In this document: piece by piece, positions 15,263-22,926 of the stretch
Layout of the letters: each line of letters opens with the position of its first letter
Position numbering within the stretch: position 1 is the first letter of the stretch
DNA from: a virus
IMG/VR virus record: IMGVR_UViG_3300020125_000134
Location: 1 to 28,574 of that record
DNA: 28,574 nt
Reading direction: 5' to 3' (one strand)
The notes under the pieces: generated by a model
Database searches by the model: none
Seen by the model: the letters and a program-made list of their open reading frames with translations, nothing else
Told to the model about the DNA's origin: nothing
Made by a program: the position numbers and the translations under genes

Positions 15263-17281
15263 ATGGCTGTTATTCAATCAGGCGCTTCCGCTACACAATG
15301 GACAATCGATACCACATCTGACGCTGGTAGAGTGACGTTTTACGATACCAATGGTAATCCTATGTCCAATGTTTCTTCATTGGGCAACGTTCTTAACGCA
15401 CTCAATGCTGCTGTTACCATTACTCTGGGAGGTCAGTCCACTGCCGGAATCAATATTTCTGGTACGACAGGTACATTGACTTTAAGTTTTGAAGCTACCA
15501 TTGACAATACTAACTGGTTTGCTATTAGCGCCACTCCACTCCCTTCTGGGGCTACTGCAACATCTACTTCTGCTAACGGACAATGGGTAGTTGACTTGGG
15601 TGGATTCTATGCTGTTCGTACTAGAATATCAGCATTTACTTCCGGCTCTATGACTGTTAGTGTTGTAGTCAGTCCTAACAACTCTAAAAACATTTCTCAG
15701 GCAGTTACATTTACTGGTGGAGTTTCTCAAGGCGCTCCAAATACAATTGCCAACTCGTGGCCAGTTGAAGTAACAGATGGCACTAACATTTTGGGCACGC
15801 CAACCCATCCAGTTCGTACAGATCCAACTGGTACAACTACTCAGCCAGTTTCTATATCTGGAACTGTTCCTGTATCTGGAACTGTAACATCTAATCAAGG
15901 AACCGCTAATACGATTGGAAATTCCTGGCCAGTCGAAGTAACTGATGGAACTAACGTTCTTGGAACATCAGCCCATCCCGTACGTACGGACCCTACTGGT
16001 GTAACTACACAACCTATTTCTGGTACAACCACTGCTAACCAAGGAACCGCCGCTGCGTTATCTGGTCACTGGCCAGTTCAAGTAACTGACGGTACTAACG
16101 TTATGCCAACCGGAGACGCCGTTGGTAGGGCTATCTTCGAGAAGATTACAGACGGCACCAATACGGCCACTGTAACGGCCTCTAGCGCGTTGAAGGTAGA
16201 TGGTAGTGCAGTTACTCAACCAGTTTCTGGAACTGTCACTGCTGCTCAGGCAACAGCGGCAAACCTTAATGCTACAGTAGCTCAGGGGGCGCCTGCTGCA
16301 ACTGGAAACTCTTGGCCAACTAAAATCACAGATGGTACTAACGGCCCTGTTTCTGTAACACCTGCATCTACATCACCATCTGCAACTGATCCAGCTTTAG
16401 TAGTTACTATTAGTCCTAACTCGCCACCTTCCGCAACTAATACTGGTGTCATATCTACAAATAACAGTTCCACCGCCACATTGGGTGCTGGCGCTACTTT
16501 TACTGGTACCGGTGAGTCTACGTTAAGTTATGAGTCAATTTCGATAACAGTAATGGCAATTGCCGCCTCTGCTCCTCCAGGAACTCTGATTGTTGAACAA
16601 TCATCTGATGGAACTAATTGGGATATACAAGACTCATTTGCTGTTACTGGTGGTACCGCTTCACCAACTGGTGAATTTGATATTATAGTTCCACTAGAAG
16701 CTTCTAATTTTAGAATAGTTTATACCAACGGCGCTACAGCCCAAACTGCTTTTAGGTTGCAAACCATCAAATGGCCAATCAAAACATCTGTACCAAATGC
16801 AACGCAAAAAGGCGTTCAACCGGCAGTATTTACCGCAACGCAGGACGCTAAAGATTCTGGGCGTGTTGTAAAAAATTATCAAGCAACTGCTATCGCCACT
16901 ACAACTACTGATACTATGGTTACTTTAACACCATCATCTGATTTTGCTACTGGAGGTTCTGGTACTAGTTTTACTGTTACTGCTGGAAAAAGACTTAGAA
17001 TTCAGACAATATCAGTAGCATTTAGAGCGGGAACGGCAGCTAACCTTGCAGCCAATTTTAGATTTAGAGTATCTACTTCTGGTGCAGTTACTACGGCTAC
17101 AGCGGTCGCAGTATCACTTGCTTCACAATCTACTAACGCTACTATTGGATCCATTGGTGTTGGTTTTGTTAACTTCCCTGATGGATTAGAATTATCTGGA
17201 ACTATGCAATTTGGAATATCTCAACTTTCAACTCTAACAACATCAACTGTTGATGTTTCAATCGTTGGATACGAGTACTAA
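15263..17281 (+). CDS. Repeat-rich tail fibre/adhesin protein, 672 aa
   Basis: The N-terminus (MAVIQSGASATQWTID, VTFYDTNGNP) is a module often seen at the start of phage structural proteins and probably anchors it to the virion. Residues ~60-135 form a beta domain with NTNWFAI. Residues ~160-360 carry degenerate repeats based on NSWPVEVTDGTN, HPVRTDPTG and TTQPVSGT. Residues ~400-505 repeat the module shared with the 11919 protein (GATFTGTG, DGTNWDIQDSF, FRIVYTNGATAQ, FRLQTIKWPI). The last ~130 residues are a beta domain ending FPDGLELSG...VDVSIVGYEY. No catalytic motif is seen. The ribosome site is weak (AAGAAAG). Probable long fibre or receptor-binding protein. Confidence 0.8.
   Translation: MAVIQSGASATQWTIDTTSDAGRVTFYDTNGNPMSNVSSLGNVLNALNAAVTITLGGQSTAGINISGTTGTLTLSFEATIDNTNWFAISATPLPSGATATSTSANGQWVVDLGGFYAVRTRISAFTSGSMTVSVVVSPNNSKNISQAVTFTGGVSQGAPNTIANSWPVEVTDGTNILGTPTHPVRTDPTGTTTQPVSISGTVPVSGTVTSNQGTANTIGNSWPVEVTDGTNVLGTSAHPVRTDPTGVTTQPISGTTTANQGTAAALSGHWPVQVTDGTNVMPTGDAVGRAIFEKITDGTNTATVTASSALKVDGSAVTQPVSGTVTAAQATAANLNATVAQGAPAATGNSWPTKITDGTNGPVSVTPASTSPSATDPALVVTISPNSPPSATNTGVISTNNSSTATLGAGATFTGTGESTLSYESISITVMAIAASAPPGTLIVEQSSDGTNWDIQDSFAVTGGTASPTGEFDIIVPLEASNFRIVYTNGATAQTAFRLQTIKWPIKTSVPNATQKGVQPAVFTATQDAKDSGRVVKNYQATAIATTTTDTMVTLTPSSDFATGGSGTSFTVTAGKRLRIQTISVAFRAGTAANLAANFRFRVSTSGAVTTATAVAVSLASQSTNATIGSIGVGFVNFPDGLELSGTMQFGISQLSTLTTSTVDVSIVGYEY
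15752..16342 (+). repeat. Degenerate protein-coding repeats (SWPVEVTDGTN type)
   Basis: Four copies of a NSWPVxVTDGTN-like unit start near 15752, 15920, 16067 and 16307, spaced 168, 147 and 240 bases. The first two also share the HPVRTDPTG and TTQP segments. They are diverged at the DNA level and likely form a repeated shaft. An extra DGTNTATV copy lies between units three and four. Confidence 0.8.
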
Positions 17282-17292
17282 AAGTAATAACT

Positions 17293-17595
17293 ATGGCTAA
17301 TAAATTAACTCTACTATGTTCTTTTCAATTTGATTACGATGGAACAACTAATACAATCTCAATTAACCCCAAAACTGGCCCCGCCTTTTTGAATAATGAA
17401 ATTGGTTTTACAGGATTAACACCTGCTTTTAATACTACCGTTACAGGAGTAATTTCTGGAACAGTATCAGTAACAGATAATGTTACTCAACCAGTTGCAA
17501 CAACCGCTTCAGTATCAGGCGGTAATTTAACTGTTACCATTCCTGCTGGGTTTAGTGCTGGCCCTCTGTATGTTACGGCAAGAATTTCTTTTTAA
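17293..17595 (+). CDS. Small structural protein in fibre island, 100 aa
   Basis: The ATG follows the previous stop by 11 bases with no good ribosome site, so translation probably depends on the upstream gene. The protein is almost all predicted beta strands with no Cys after the N-terminal region (CSFQFDYDGTTNTISINPKTG, then VISGTVSVTDNVTQPVATTASVSGGNLTVTIP). The middle VSGTVSVTDNVTQPV resembles shaft repeats of the neighbouring fibres. The C-terminal PAGFSAGPLYVTARISF looks like a packed strand pair. It may be a short fibre subunit or cap. No family is recognised. Confidence 0.68.
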   Translation: MANKLTLLCSFQFDYDGTTNTISINPKTGPAFLNNEIGFTGLTPAFNTTVTGVISGTVSVTDNVTQPVATTASVSGGNLTVTIPAGFSAGPLYVTARISF

Positions 17596-17598
17596 ACT

Positions 17599-18996
17599 AT
17601 GTCAATAAGTATTAATACACCGGTAACGGTTCAGAAATTTTGGATTGATTTCAAAGATTTAGTTATCACTTCGAAAGCATTATCAATTCAGTATGAGATT
17701 GAGACCGCTACTGATTTTCAGCATTATATTATTTTCGCACTAGATGATAGTATTGCGTACATTTGTTATATTTGGTTAAATACCATTCCACCAGATCAGC
17801 TTCTTTATTATTCGCAAGCTCAAAATGATATTGATAAAGCAGATTTTGTAAATAACTATTTGCCAATTGCCAATGGTCGCCTTAATCCTGGATTAGTGCA
17901 AAACAATATACTAGAGAACACAGTAGTCACATCAGCAGGAAGTAAAATTCTTACTGGACTTGGTAATCGTCAAGTTAATCTTTTCATCAACTGTTCCCAA
18001 GCTGCAACTGGAACTGGGCCAGGTATTCAATTTACATTGCAAGAGGTTGACCCTGGAGATTTAACCACTCCAATTGGGACTAGTGTTACTGGTGCTGCAA
18101 TTTTTGCTTTCCCAGCCACCCAGGAGATTTCTCTTAATTTAACTACCTCTAGCGCTCTGCAAGTATCTTGGATTATTGTAGGAAGTAGCTCTCCAACTTT
18201 CCCCGGAACCTATGCTACCTTAACATCTAAGCCAACTACAGTGTTTAGTGGAGTAGATGCTAATGGTGTTGAGAGAGTATTCCAGCCCGACAGTTCTGGA
18301 CGTCTTTTGGTATCAGGCTCTAATGCTATTAGCACTGCGGTTACCGTTAACCCAGTCATAGTTGGAGGAGTAAATCCTGGTGGAGTGGCTGGTTATATGC
18401 AGCTATCTTCTGATAACTCTCAGATCATTTCACAGGGTATTAACAAACAACCGCTATTTATTAACGGAACTATTACCGCCAGCGGAATTTCGAATGTCAC
18501 TGGTCTTGGTGTTCCAATGGTTAATCTATTCGTCAACATCAAGAATGCACCCACTGGAACCAATCCATCTATATTATTTTCAATGTACGAAATTGATCCG
18601 GGTGACCAGGCAACTCAAATTGGAACAGTGGTAACTGGAAAACTTATTACGGGCGTAACTACCCAAATACTAAGTCTACCTCTGACAACATCAGGTATGG
18701 TTCAGGTCAGTTGGACGGTTAATGGAGTCAGCCCTTCATTCACTGGAGTTTATGTCACAGCACTTATGAAGGATGCCAATATGATTACAGGCCCCACCGC
18801 AGTGGGCAGCCAAATGATTGGAAATCCTATCATTAATGGTGCGGTTGATCAATTAGGCAATGTGCAAGCAATGTCTCTCAAACTGATGAATGGTTTAATG
18901 AATACAATAGTTCATGATGAAACTGTAGCAAATAAACTTGATGAAATTATACTACTTTTAACGGATATAAGAGATAGAAATCTTTTAGGAGAATAA
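17599..18996 (+). CDS. Fibre-like protein with two EIDPGD-type beta domains, 465 aa
   Basis: The ATG lies three bases after the previous stop and has no ribosome site, so it is probably translated by coupling. Residues ~1-100 are a distinct N-terminal region with aromatic segments (IDFKDLVITSKALSIQYEI, IIFALDDSIAYICYIWL). Residues ~105-210 and ~285-390 are two copies of the beta domain also found in the 10487 and 14174 proteins, with QEVDPGD (148-154), EIDPGD (331-336) and VSWTVNGVSPSF. The linker has DSSGRLLVSGSNA, and the C-terminus is a helix (DEIILLLTDIRDRNLLGE) that could trimerise or dock. Codon use is ordinary. Possibly a collar, neck or fibre-network protein. Confidence 0.75.
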   Translation: MSISINTPVTVQKFWIDFKDLVITSKALSIQYEIETATDFQHYIIFALDDSIAYICYIWLNTIPPDQLLYYSQAQNDIDKADFVNNYLPIANGRLNPGLVQNNILENTVVTSAGSKILTGLGNRQVNLFINCSQAATGTGPGIQFTLQEVDPGDLTTPIGTSVTGAAIFAFPATQEISLNLTTSSALQVSWIIVGSSSPTFPGTYATLTSKPTTVFSGVDANGVERVFQPDSSGRLLVSGSNAISTAVTVNPVIVGGVNPGGVAGYMQLSSDNSQIISQGINKQPLFINGTITASGISNVTGLGVPMVNLFVNIKNAPTGTNPSILFSMYEIDPGDQATQIGTVVTGKLITGVTTQILSLPLTTSGMVQVSWTVNGVSPSFTGVYVTALMKDANMITGPTAVGSQMIGNPIINGAVDQLGNVQAMSLKLMNGLMNTIVHDETVANKLDEIILLLTDIRDRNLLGE

Positions 18997-18997
18997 C

Positions 18998-19642
18998 ATG
19001 AGTGTAGAAATTTTAGGTAGAGTTGGACCGGGATATGGTGCAGACGGCACTAATAACAATCCACGTCTAACTAAAGATTTGGGCGTTGCCACCCAAAGTC
19101 TACATGGTAACTACTATGAGGGCACCTATCGTGGTAACGTATGGACTCTGTCCACTGCTGCCGGTGGTGTAACTGTGGCTGCTGCTAACGTTATTGCCGC
19201 TTCTGCTGGCTCTCCAATCGTTGGTGTATTTAATCCAGTAAACAGTGGAAAGAACTTGGTAATTGTTCGCGCTACTTCTCTATGGGCATCTGGTACGGCT
19301 GGTGCTGGTGGTTTGGTATGGGGCATCATCCCTCCAAACGCTGGTGTTACGGCTACAGGTGGTAACGGCGCAATCAACAATGCAACCTTCACTACTGGTG
19401 GCAGCGTAGCTAAGACGTTTACTGGTTCAGCACTAACTGGTGCCGGTGTAAGTACACTGTTTAGATTCTTGGGCGGTCCAACTACTGGCGCTCTTGCAGC
19501 TAACGGATCTCCAACTGTAAACGAAGAAACTGCTGGTGACATCATCTGTCCTCCAGGTGCAGTTGTTGGTTTGTTCGCGGCTGCTGCTGGTACATCTCCT
19601 ATCGTTATGGCGAGTATGACTTGGGAAGAAGTCGCAGTCTAA
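18998..19642 (+). CDS. Probable abundant virion structural protein, 214 aa
   Basis: A good AGGAGA lies about six bases upstream. The protein starts with VEILGRVGPGYGADGTNNNPRLTKDL then LHGNYYEGTYRGNVW, a pattern seen in phage structural proteins. It is rich in Ala, Gly, Thr and Val with few charged residues, and ends in IVMASMTWEEVAV. Two probable beta segments (GKNLVIVRATSLWAS, IICPPGAVVGLFAAA) suggest a jelly-roll or sandwich. Codon choice is strongly biased, like the capsid and 5128 genes, which suggests high copy number. It could be a fibre-tip, decoration or tail-surface protein. No terminator follows; the next gene has its own leader with the GTAAGTT repeats. Confidence 0.7.
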   Translation: MSVEILGRVGPGYGADGTNNNPRLTKDLGVATQSLHGNYYEGTYRGNVWTLSTAAGGVTVAAANVIAASAGSPIVGVFNPVNSGKNLVIVRATSLWASGTAGAGGLVWGIIPPNAGVTATGGNGAINNATFTTGGSVAKTFTGSALTGAGVSTLFRFLGGPTTGALAANGSPTVNEETAGDIICPPGAVVGLFAAAAGTSPIVMASMTWEEVAV

Positions 19643-19704
19643 TTCCGATTCCTCGTCCGACATTTTTTGTGCATAATTTGTAATGTTCTGTGGAAGAAGT
19701 TTTT

Positions 19705-19723
19705 GTAAGTTGTAAGTTAACTT
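19705..19723 (+). promoter_or_regulatory. Double GTAAGTT with AAGTTAACTT palindrome
   Basis: GTAAGTTGTAAGTTAAC contains two direct GTAAGTT copies, the second overlapping a perfect 10-base palindrome (19714-19723). It lies about 35-50 bases before the start of the next fibre gene. Related sites occur near 5065 and 10449. Confidence 0.42.
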
Positions 19724-19756
19724 TTAACACAATACACAAATAACATGGGGCAAAAA

Positions 19757-21163
19757 ATGGCAACACCAACCGGACCAGCCGGCGGTGATTTGGGCGGAAG
19801 TTATCCGAATCCTACCGTTGTACAAACACATCTTAACAATGGCACTGTAACCGCGCCTTCACTAACTTTCTCTTCTGACACTGGACTTGGAATGTACCAC
19901 ATCGGTACTGGTCAATTCGGTGTCACAGTTCCAACTAACGGCAAAATTGCTGAGTTCGGAACTTTCACAACTACCAATTTGGTACCAAATCCATATGGTC
20001 CAAATACTGTAAAGTATTCTTCTAGCCTAACTACCCAACCACTTGGTTCCGCTGTTGAGAGCACCGCTCTTTACATCAAGATGAATCACAGCGCTGGTCA
20101 AATGGTGTACGGCATCTATGGAGAAATTGACTCCAGCCAAAGCCTTACTGGCGGATCTTTTACCAGAGTAACTCATCTTGGTTCCGGTGACGCTCACTAT
20201 GTAGCTCAGTTCGGAAGTGGCGGCTGCATCGGTTACGAAGCAGCATCTTGGTCCAACGGTTCTACTGGGTTCTTGGCTGACGTTCAGAAAGATGGTCTAG
20301 GAAACAGTATTCTATTTAACGCTTTGTGGCAGCAACCAACCGTACCAAACTACGGTTTGTTCGTAGCTACTGACGTTCCAGGAAACGCTCTAACTATTTC
20401 TAAGCTAGCTGGCGCTGATGATGGTCAAGTCCAGATTCGTATCACTGAGCCAAGCTACAGCTACAACCGTTATGAAGTATTCAGCAGCGGTCAAGTAAAT
20501 CAAAAGGCCACTCGTTCTACTTCTACTGTAACTACCAATAATGCTCCAGAGCATCGTTTGGTTTCTACTTATTGGGATGGCACTCAAAACGTCGAAAGAC
20601 ATGCAGTCATCGGTCATGAGATGTTTGATACTTCTCCAAACTCTGCTATTTATTTCAGAGTTGGACCATATGCTGCTGAGCAGACAGTTTGTATGATGTC
20701 TCCAGGCCTATTTGATCTACAGGCTTCCCAGATCGTTGCTTGTGGCGGTCTAACTATGAAGGCTGGCGGAGCTAATGTTGATATGCAAACTGGCTCTATC
20801 ATTACTCTAGGTGGTATCACCATGAAGGCTGGCGGTGGTAACATCGACATGCAAACAGGTTCAGTTGTTACTGCTGGCGGTTTGAGCATGAAGGCTGGTG
20901 GTGGTAACGTTGATTTGCAAGGCGGAGTTGTTGTAAACTGCAACAGTGTACAGACTCAATCTGCAATGACCTTTGCTGCTAATGGATTTAACGTTGCTCA
21001 ATTTAGTTATGACAGCGTAAACGCTACTGGTCAAGTTAACTTGAACATTGCAACTACTAACGTAGCTACCGCTGGAACTACTGTAGTACCAGCTCTTGCA
21101 GCAGGATTTATGATTGTAATGTTGAACGGTAACTTCGTCAAGGTCCCTTACTACAACGTATAA
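19757..21163 (+). CDS. Tail fibre/collar-like protein with beta-helix-type repeats
   Basis: I prefer ATG 19757 (468 aa) because GGGG lies six bases upstream; an in-frame ATG at 19745 lacks any ribosome site. The N-terminus has GPAGGDLGGSYPNPTV, a motif common in phage fibre proteins. A beta-rich body follows (LTFSSDTGLGMYHIGTGQFG; GQMVYGIYGEIDSSQ; CIGYEAASW). Near the C-terminus, three tandem 22-residue repeats (GGxxMKAGGxNxDxQxG) are likely to form a triple-stranded beta-helix shaft. The end (VATAGTTVVPALAAGFMIVMLNG) resembles a fibre tip cap. Codons are biased toward high expression. A strong terminator follows, so this gene probably closes the fibre operon. Confidence 0.82.
   Translation: MATPTGPAGGDLGGSYPNPTVVQTHLNNGTVTAPSLTFSSDTGLGMYHIGTGQFGVTVPTNGKIAEFGTFTTTNLVPNPYGPNTVKYSSSLTTQPLGSAVESTALYIKMNHSAGQMVYGIYGEIDSSQSLTGGSFTRVTHLGSGDAHYVAQFGSGGCIGYEAASWSNGSTGFLADVQKDGLGNSILFNALWQQPTVPNYGLFVATDVPGNALTISKLAGADDGQVQIRITEPSYSYNRYEVFSSGQVNQKATRSTSTVTTNNAPEHRLVSTYWDGTQNVERHAVIGHEMFDTSPNSAIYFRVGPYAAEQTVCMMSPGLFDLQASQIVACGGLTMKAGGANVDMQTGSIITLGGITMKAGGGNIDMQTGSVVTAGGLSMKAGGGNVDLQGGVVVNCNSVQTQSAMTFAANGFNVAQFSYDSVNATGQVNLNIATTNVATAGTTVVPALAAGFMIVMLNGNFVKVPYYNV
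20744..20941 (+). repeat. Three tandem 66-base repeats
   Basis: Units start at 20744, 20810 and 20876 and are in frame. Each codes GG(L/I)(T/S)MKAGGxNxDxQ followed by GxxV/I. The first two are most alike at the ends. They probably form coils of a beta-helix in the fibre shaft and could vary in number between related phages. Confidence 0.9.
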
Positions 21164-21185
21164 TTAAATAAGTTGAAAGCTTTAG

Positions 21186-21221
21186 ATGCCCGCTGGCTTT
21201 GTCGGCGGGCATTTTCTTTTT
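21186..21221 (+). terminator. Strong intrinsic terminator after fibre island
   Basis: ATGCCCGC (21186-21193) pairs with GCGGGCAT (21205-21212); inner T-G and G-C pairs extend the stem around a short T-rich loop. It is followed by TTTTCTTTTT. Confidence 0.92.
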
Positions 21222-21274
21222 CAACCACTTAACTGATATATTGTTAATAGAGGCTGTGAAGTTAGAGAGGTTGG

Positions 21275-22135
21275 ATGAGAGCGCTAGTGTTGAGTGGTGG
21301 CGGCTCTAAAGGTAGTTATCAGGCCGGAGCATTAAAATATATTTTGGGCGAGAAGGGCGTAACCTACGATGCTTTGTGTGGCGTCAGTGTAGGAGCAATC
21401 AATGTTGCCTTCTTAGCCATGTACAAGACCGGACAAGAACTAGAATCCTCAGATAAACTGGCCCAAATGTGGTCTCAGTTAGACAACTCCTCAATTTACA
21501 AGCGCTGGTTTCCCTTTGGTCGCTGGCATGCTATTTGGAAGAAGAGCTTTTACGATAGCTCACCGCTACATGATCTCCTTAAAACAGAGATTGACCTTGA
21601 AAAGATTAGAGAAAGTGGCAAACAAGTCAATGTAGGTACCGTCTCACTCAGCTCGGGCAAGTATACCATTTTTGATCAGACCTCCGACCATTTTATTGAT
21701 GCTGTTATCGCATCTGCATCCTTCCCCGGCATGCTAACACCAGTCAGTTTCCTAGGTCAGCTATGGACAGACGGTGGAGTTAAGGAAATTTCACCCATTA
21801 AGAAGGCAGTTGAGCTGGGTGCAGACATTATTGATGTCATCATAACCAATCCGGCCGTTAGAACTAAGAAATTCATCGAAAATCCAACCACTGTTGATAT
21901 TCTAAAACGTAGTATTGACCTATCTACTGATAAGATTATGGCAAATGATATTGAGAAGGTAGAAATGTACAATATACTAGCTCAAAATAGGCTAACTCAC
22001 AAGAAATATGTCAAGCTGAACATCATTAGGCCAGAAAGTAATTTGATTGAGGACCTTTTGGATTTTAGGCCCGAGAAAATACGGGAAATGATGGAAAAGG
22101 GCTACAAAGATGCGGTAGCCAACTACATAATGTAA
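21275..22135 (+). CDS. Patatin-like phospholipase
   Basis: This is a patatin-family serine lipid hydrolase (PNPLA), which cleaves fatty acids from phospholipids with a Ser-Asp dyad. The oxyanion loop GGGSKGSYQAG is at 8-18, the nucleophile motif GVSVG at 36-40 (Ser38), the SASFPG segment near 147-152, and DGG at 166-168 (Asp166 the general base). All key residues are intact. The 286 residues match the compact bacterial/phage type, with a helical C-terminal tail and no signal peptide or membrane span, so it should act in the cytoplasm on the inner membrane. GAGAGG lies four bases before the ATG. It stands alone after a strong terminator. It may aid lysis, membrane remodelling or entry. Patatins also occur as abortive-defence effectors, but no nucleotide-sensing domain is visible. 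Confidence 0.92.
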   Translation: MRALVLSGGGSKGSYQAGALKYILGEKGVTYDALCGVSVGAINVAFLAMYKTGQELESSDKLAQMWSQLDNSSIYKRWFPFGRWHAIWKKSFYDSSPLHDLLKTEIDLEKIRESGKQVNVGTVSLSSGKYTIFDQTSDHFIDAVIASASFPGMLTPVSFLGQLWTDGGVKEISPIKKAVELGADIIDVIITNPAVRTKKFIENPTTVDILKRSIDLSTDKIMANDIEKVEMYNILAQNRLTHKKYVKLNIIRPESNLIEDLLDFRPEKIREMMEKGYKDAVANYIM

Positions 22136-22143
22136 TAATTCTG

Positions 22144-22149
22144 TATAGT
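22144..22149 (+). promoter_or_regulatory. Possible -10 element (TATAGT)
   Basis: CTGTATAGT lies 16 bases before the 22165 start and immediately before its ribosome site GGAGAGG. It matches the TATAG-type elements near other gene starts here. No -35 box is visible. Confidence 0.3.
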
Positions 22150-22164
22150 AGGAGAGGTATTTCC

Positions 22165-22503
22165 ATGGGTTTTCCTAACGACCGTTCTAACGATCCAAAA
22201 GCACCTATTACTTGGGGTAGGGACTTCAATTTTTTCCAGAATGCTACCATTACGGCGTCTACTTTTGCGACTGATGCCGATATGGTCATCACGTTCCCAA
22301 GCTACACCGTTACTTTCGTGCTAACTGGTGGTGGAAAGCTTCAGTATTCTTTCAATGGCAATACCATTCATGGTGACATGGACAGCGCTGCCGGTTCCAA
22401 TACAGCTACATTGACATTTCAAAATAGACAGATTACTAAGATTTGGTTCAAAAATACTTCTGGAACCACAAACATCCGTGTAGAAGCTTGGGGCATTAGA
22501 TAA
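22165..22503 (+). CDS. Small probable virion protein, 112 aa
   Basis: GGAGAGG lies seven bases before the ATG. The product is a compact beta-rich domain with segments WGRDFNFFQNATITASTF, MVITFPSYTVTFVLTGGGKLQYSFNGNTIHGDM, ATLTFQNRQITKIWFKN and IRVEAWGIR. There is no Cys, signal peptide or membrane span. This alternating-strand pattern fits a small virion or tail-surface protein. It lies nine bases before another beta-rich small protein in the same operon. I do not recognise a named family; the call rests on composition and context. Confidence 0.62.
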   Translation: MGFPNDRSNDPKAPITWGRDFNFFQNATITASTFATDADMVITFPSYTVTFVLTGGGKLQYSFNGNTIHGDMDSAAGSNTATLTFQNRQITKIWFKNTSGTTNIRVEAWGIR

Positions 22504-22512
22504 GGGGCGGTA

Positions 22513-22881
22513 ATGTCGACAACTGTATTATCGTATATGCCTGGCCAAACGGCAACCATCGTTCAACAGACTTTTAACTCAGATGGTTATAGAGCTGATG
22601 GTTATTCTCCATATGGATTTGGAGATCCTGTCATATCCAGAATAATCTTGCCCGATCAAACGTTTGCAATTGGTTATCCAGTTCCGATGAACAAATTAGA
22701 TGTTGGTCTTTTCAACTATAGTTTCAAACTACCTGTTGGAGCGGCTGCTGTTGGAACATACATAGTCGATATATATTGGTATCATCCAACTACAGGACAA
22801 TTGCAACAAGATATAGTTTTGGTTCTCGTGACAGCTCCGTTTGGACTGTACGGCGTAACCGTTCCTTCGGTACCGCATTAA
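22513..22881 (+). CDS. Small beta-sandwich probable structural protein, 122 aa
   Basis: AAGGGG lies a few bases before the ATG, inside the end of the previous gene. The protein has YMPGQTATIVQQTFNSDGYRADGY, then ISRIILPDQTF, MNKLDVGLFNYSFKLP and GTYIVDIYWYHPTTGQ, ending VLVTAPFG. The order of strands (extender region, Pro-x-x-x, GLYxxxF, GTYxVDIxW) is also seen in the N-terminal part of the 24808 protein, suggesting a shared immunoglobulin-like fold. A tail, baseplate or fibre-attachment subunit is possible. No catalytic residues or membrane segment are visible. Confidence 0.62.
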   Translation: MSTTVLSYMPGQTATIVQQTFNSDGYRADGYSPYGFGDPVISRIILPDQTFAIGYPVPMNKLDVGLFNYSFKLPVGAAAVGTYIVDIYWYHPTTGQLQQDIVLVLVTAPFGLYGVTVPSVPH

Positions 22882-22911
22882 ATAGTTACACGCCGGATTC
22901 CCTAATAATCT

Positions 22912-22919
22912 GATATAGT
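22912..22919 (+). promoter_or_regulatory. Possible extended -10 promoter (TGATATAGT)
   Basis: A TG one base before TATAGT (TGaTATAGT, 22911-22919) fits an extended -10 box, 8 bases before the HNH gene start and just before the AGG used as ribosome site. The transcript would have a very short leader. Confidence 0.4.
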
Positions 22920-22926
22920 AAGGCAC

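Noticed and set aside
15752-16342. CRISPR array
   Set aside because: Repeats are diverged, in frame, of uneven spacing, and encode a fibre shaft.
19745-19757. ATG at 19745 as the start of the fibre gene
   Set aside because: No ribosome site precedes it, whereas GGGG lies six bases before ATG 19757; not certain.
10487-21163. Diversity-generating retroelement acting on fibre genes
   Set aside because: No reverse transcriptase, template repeat or adenine-biased variable region is visible; repeats are ordinary coding duplications.
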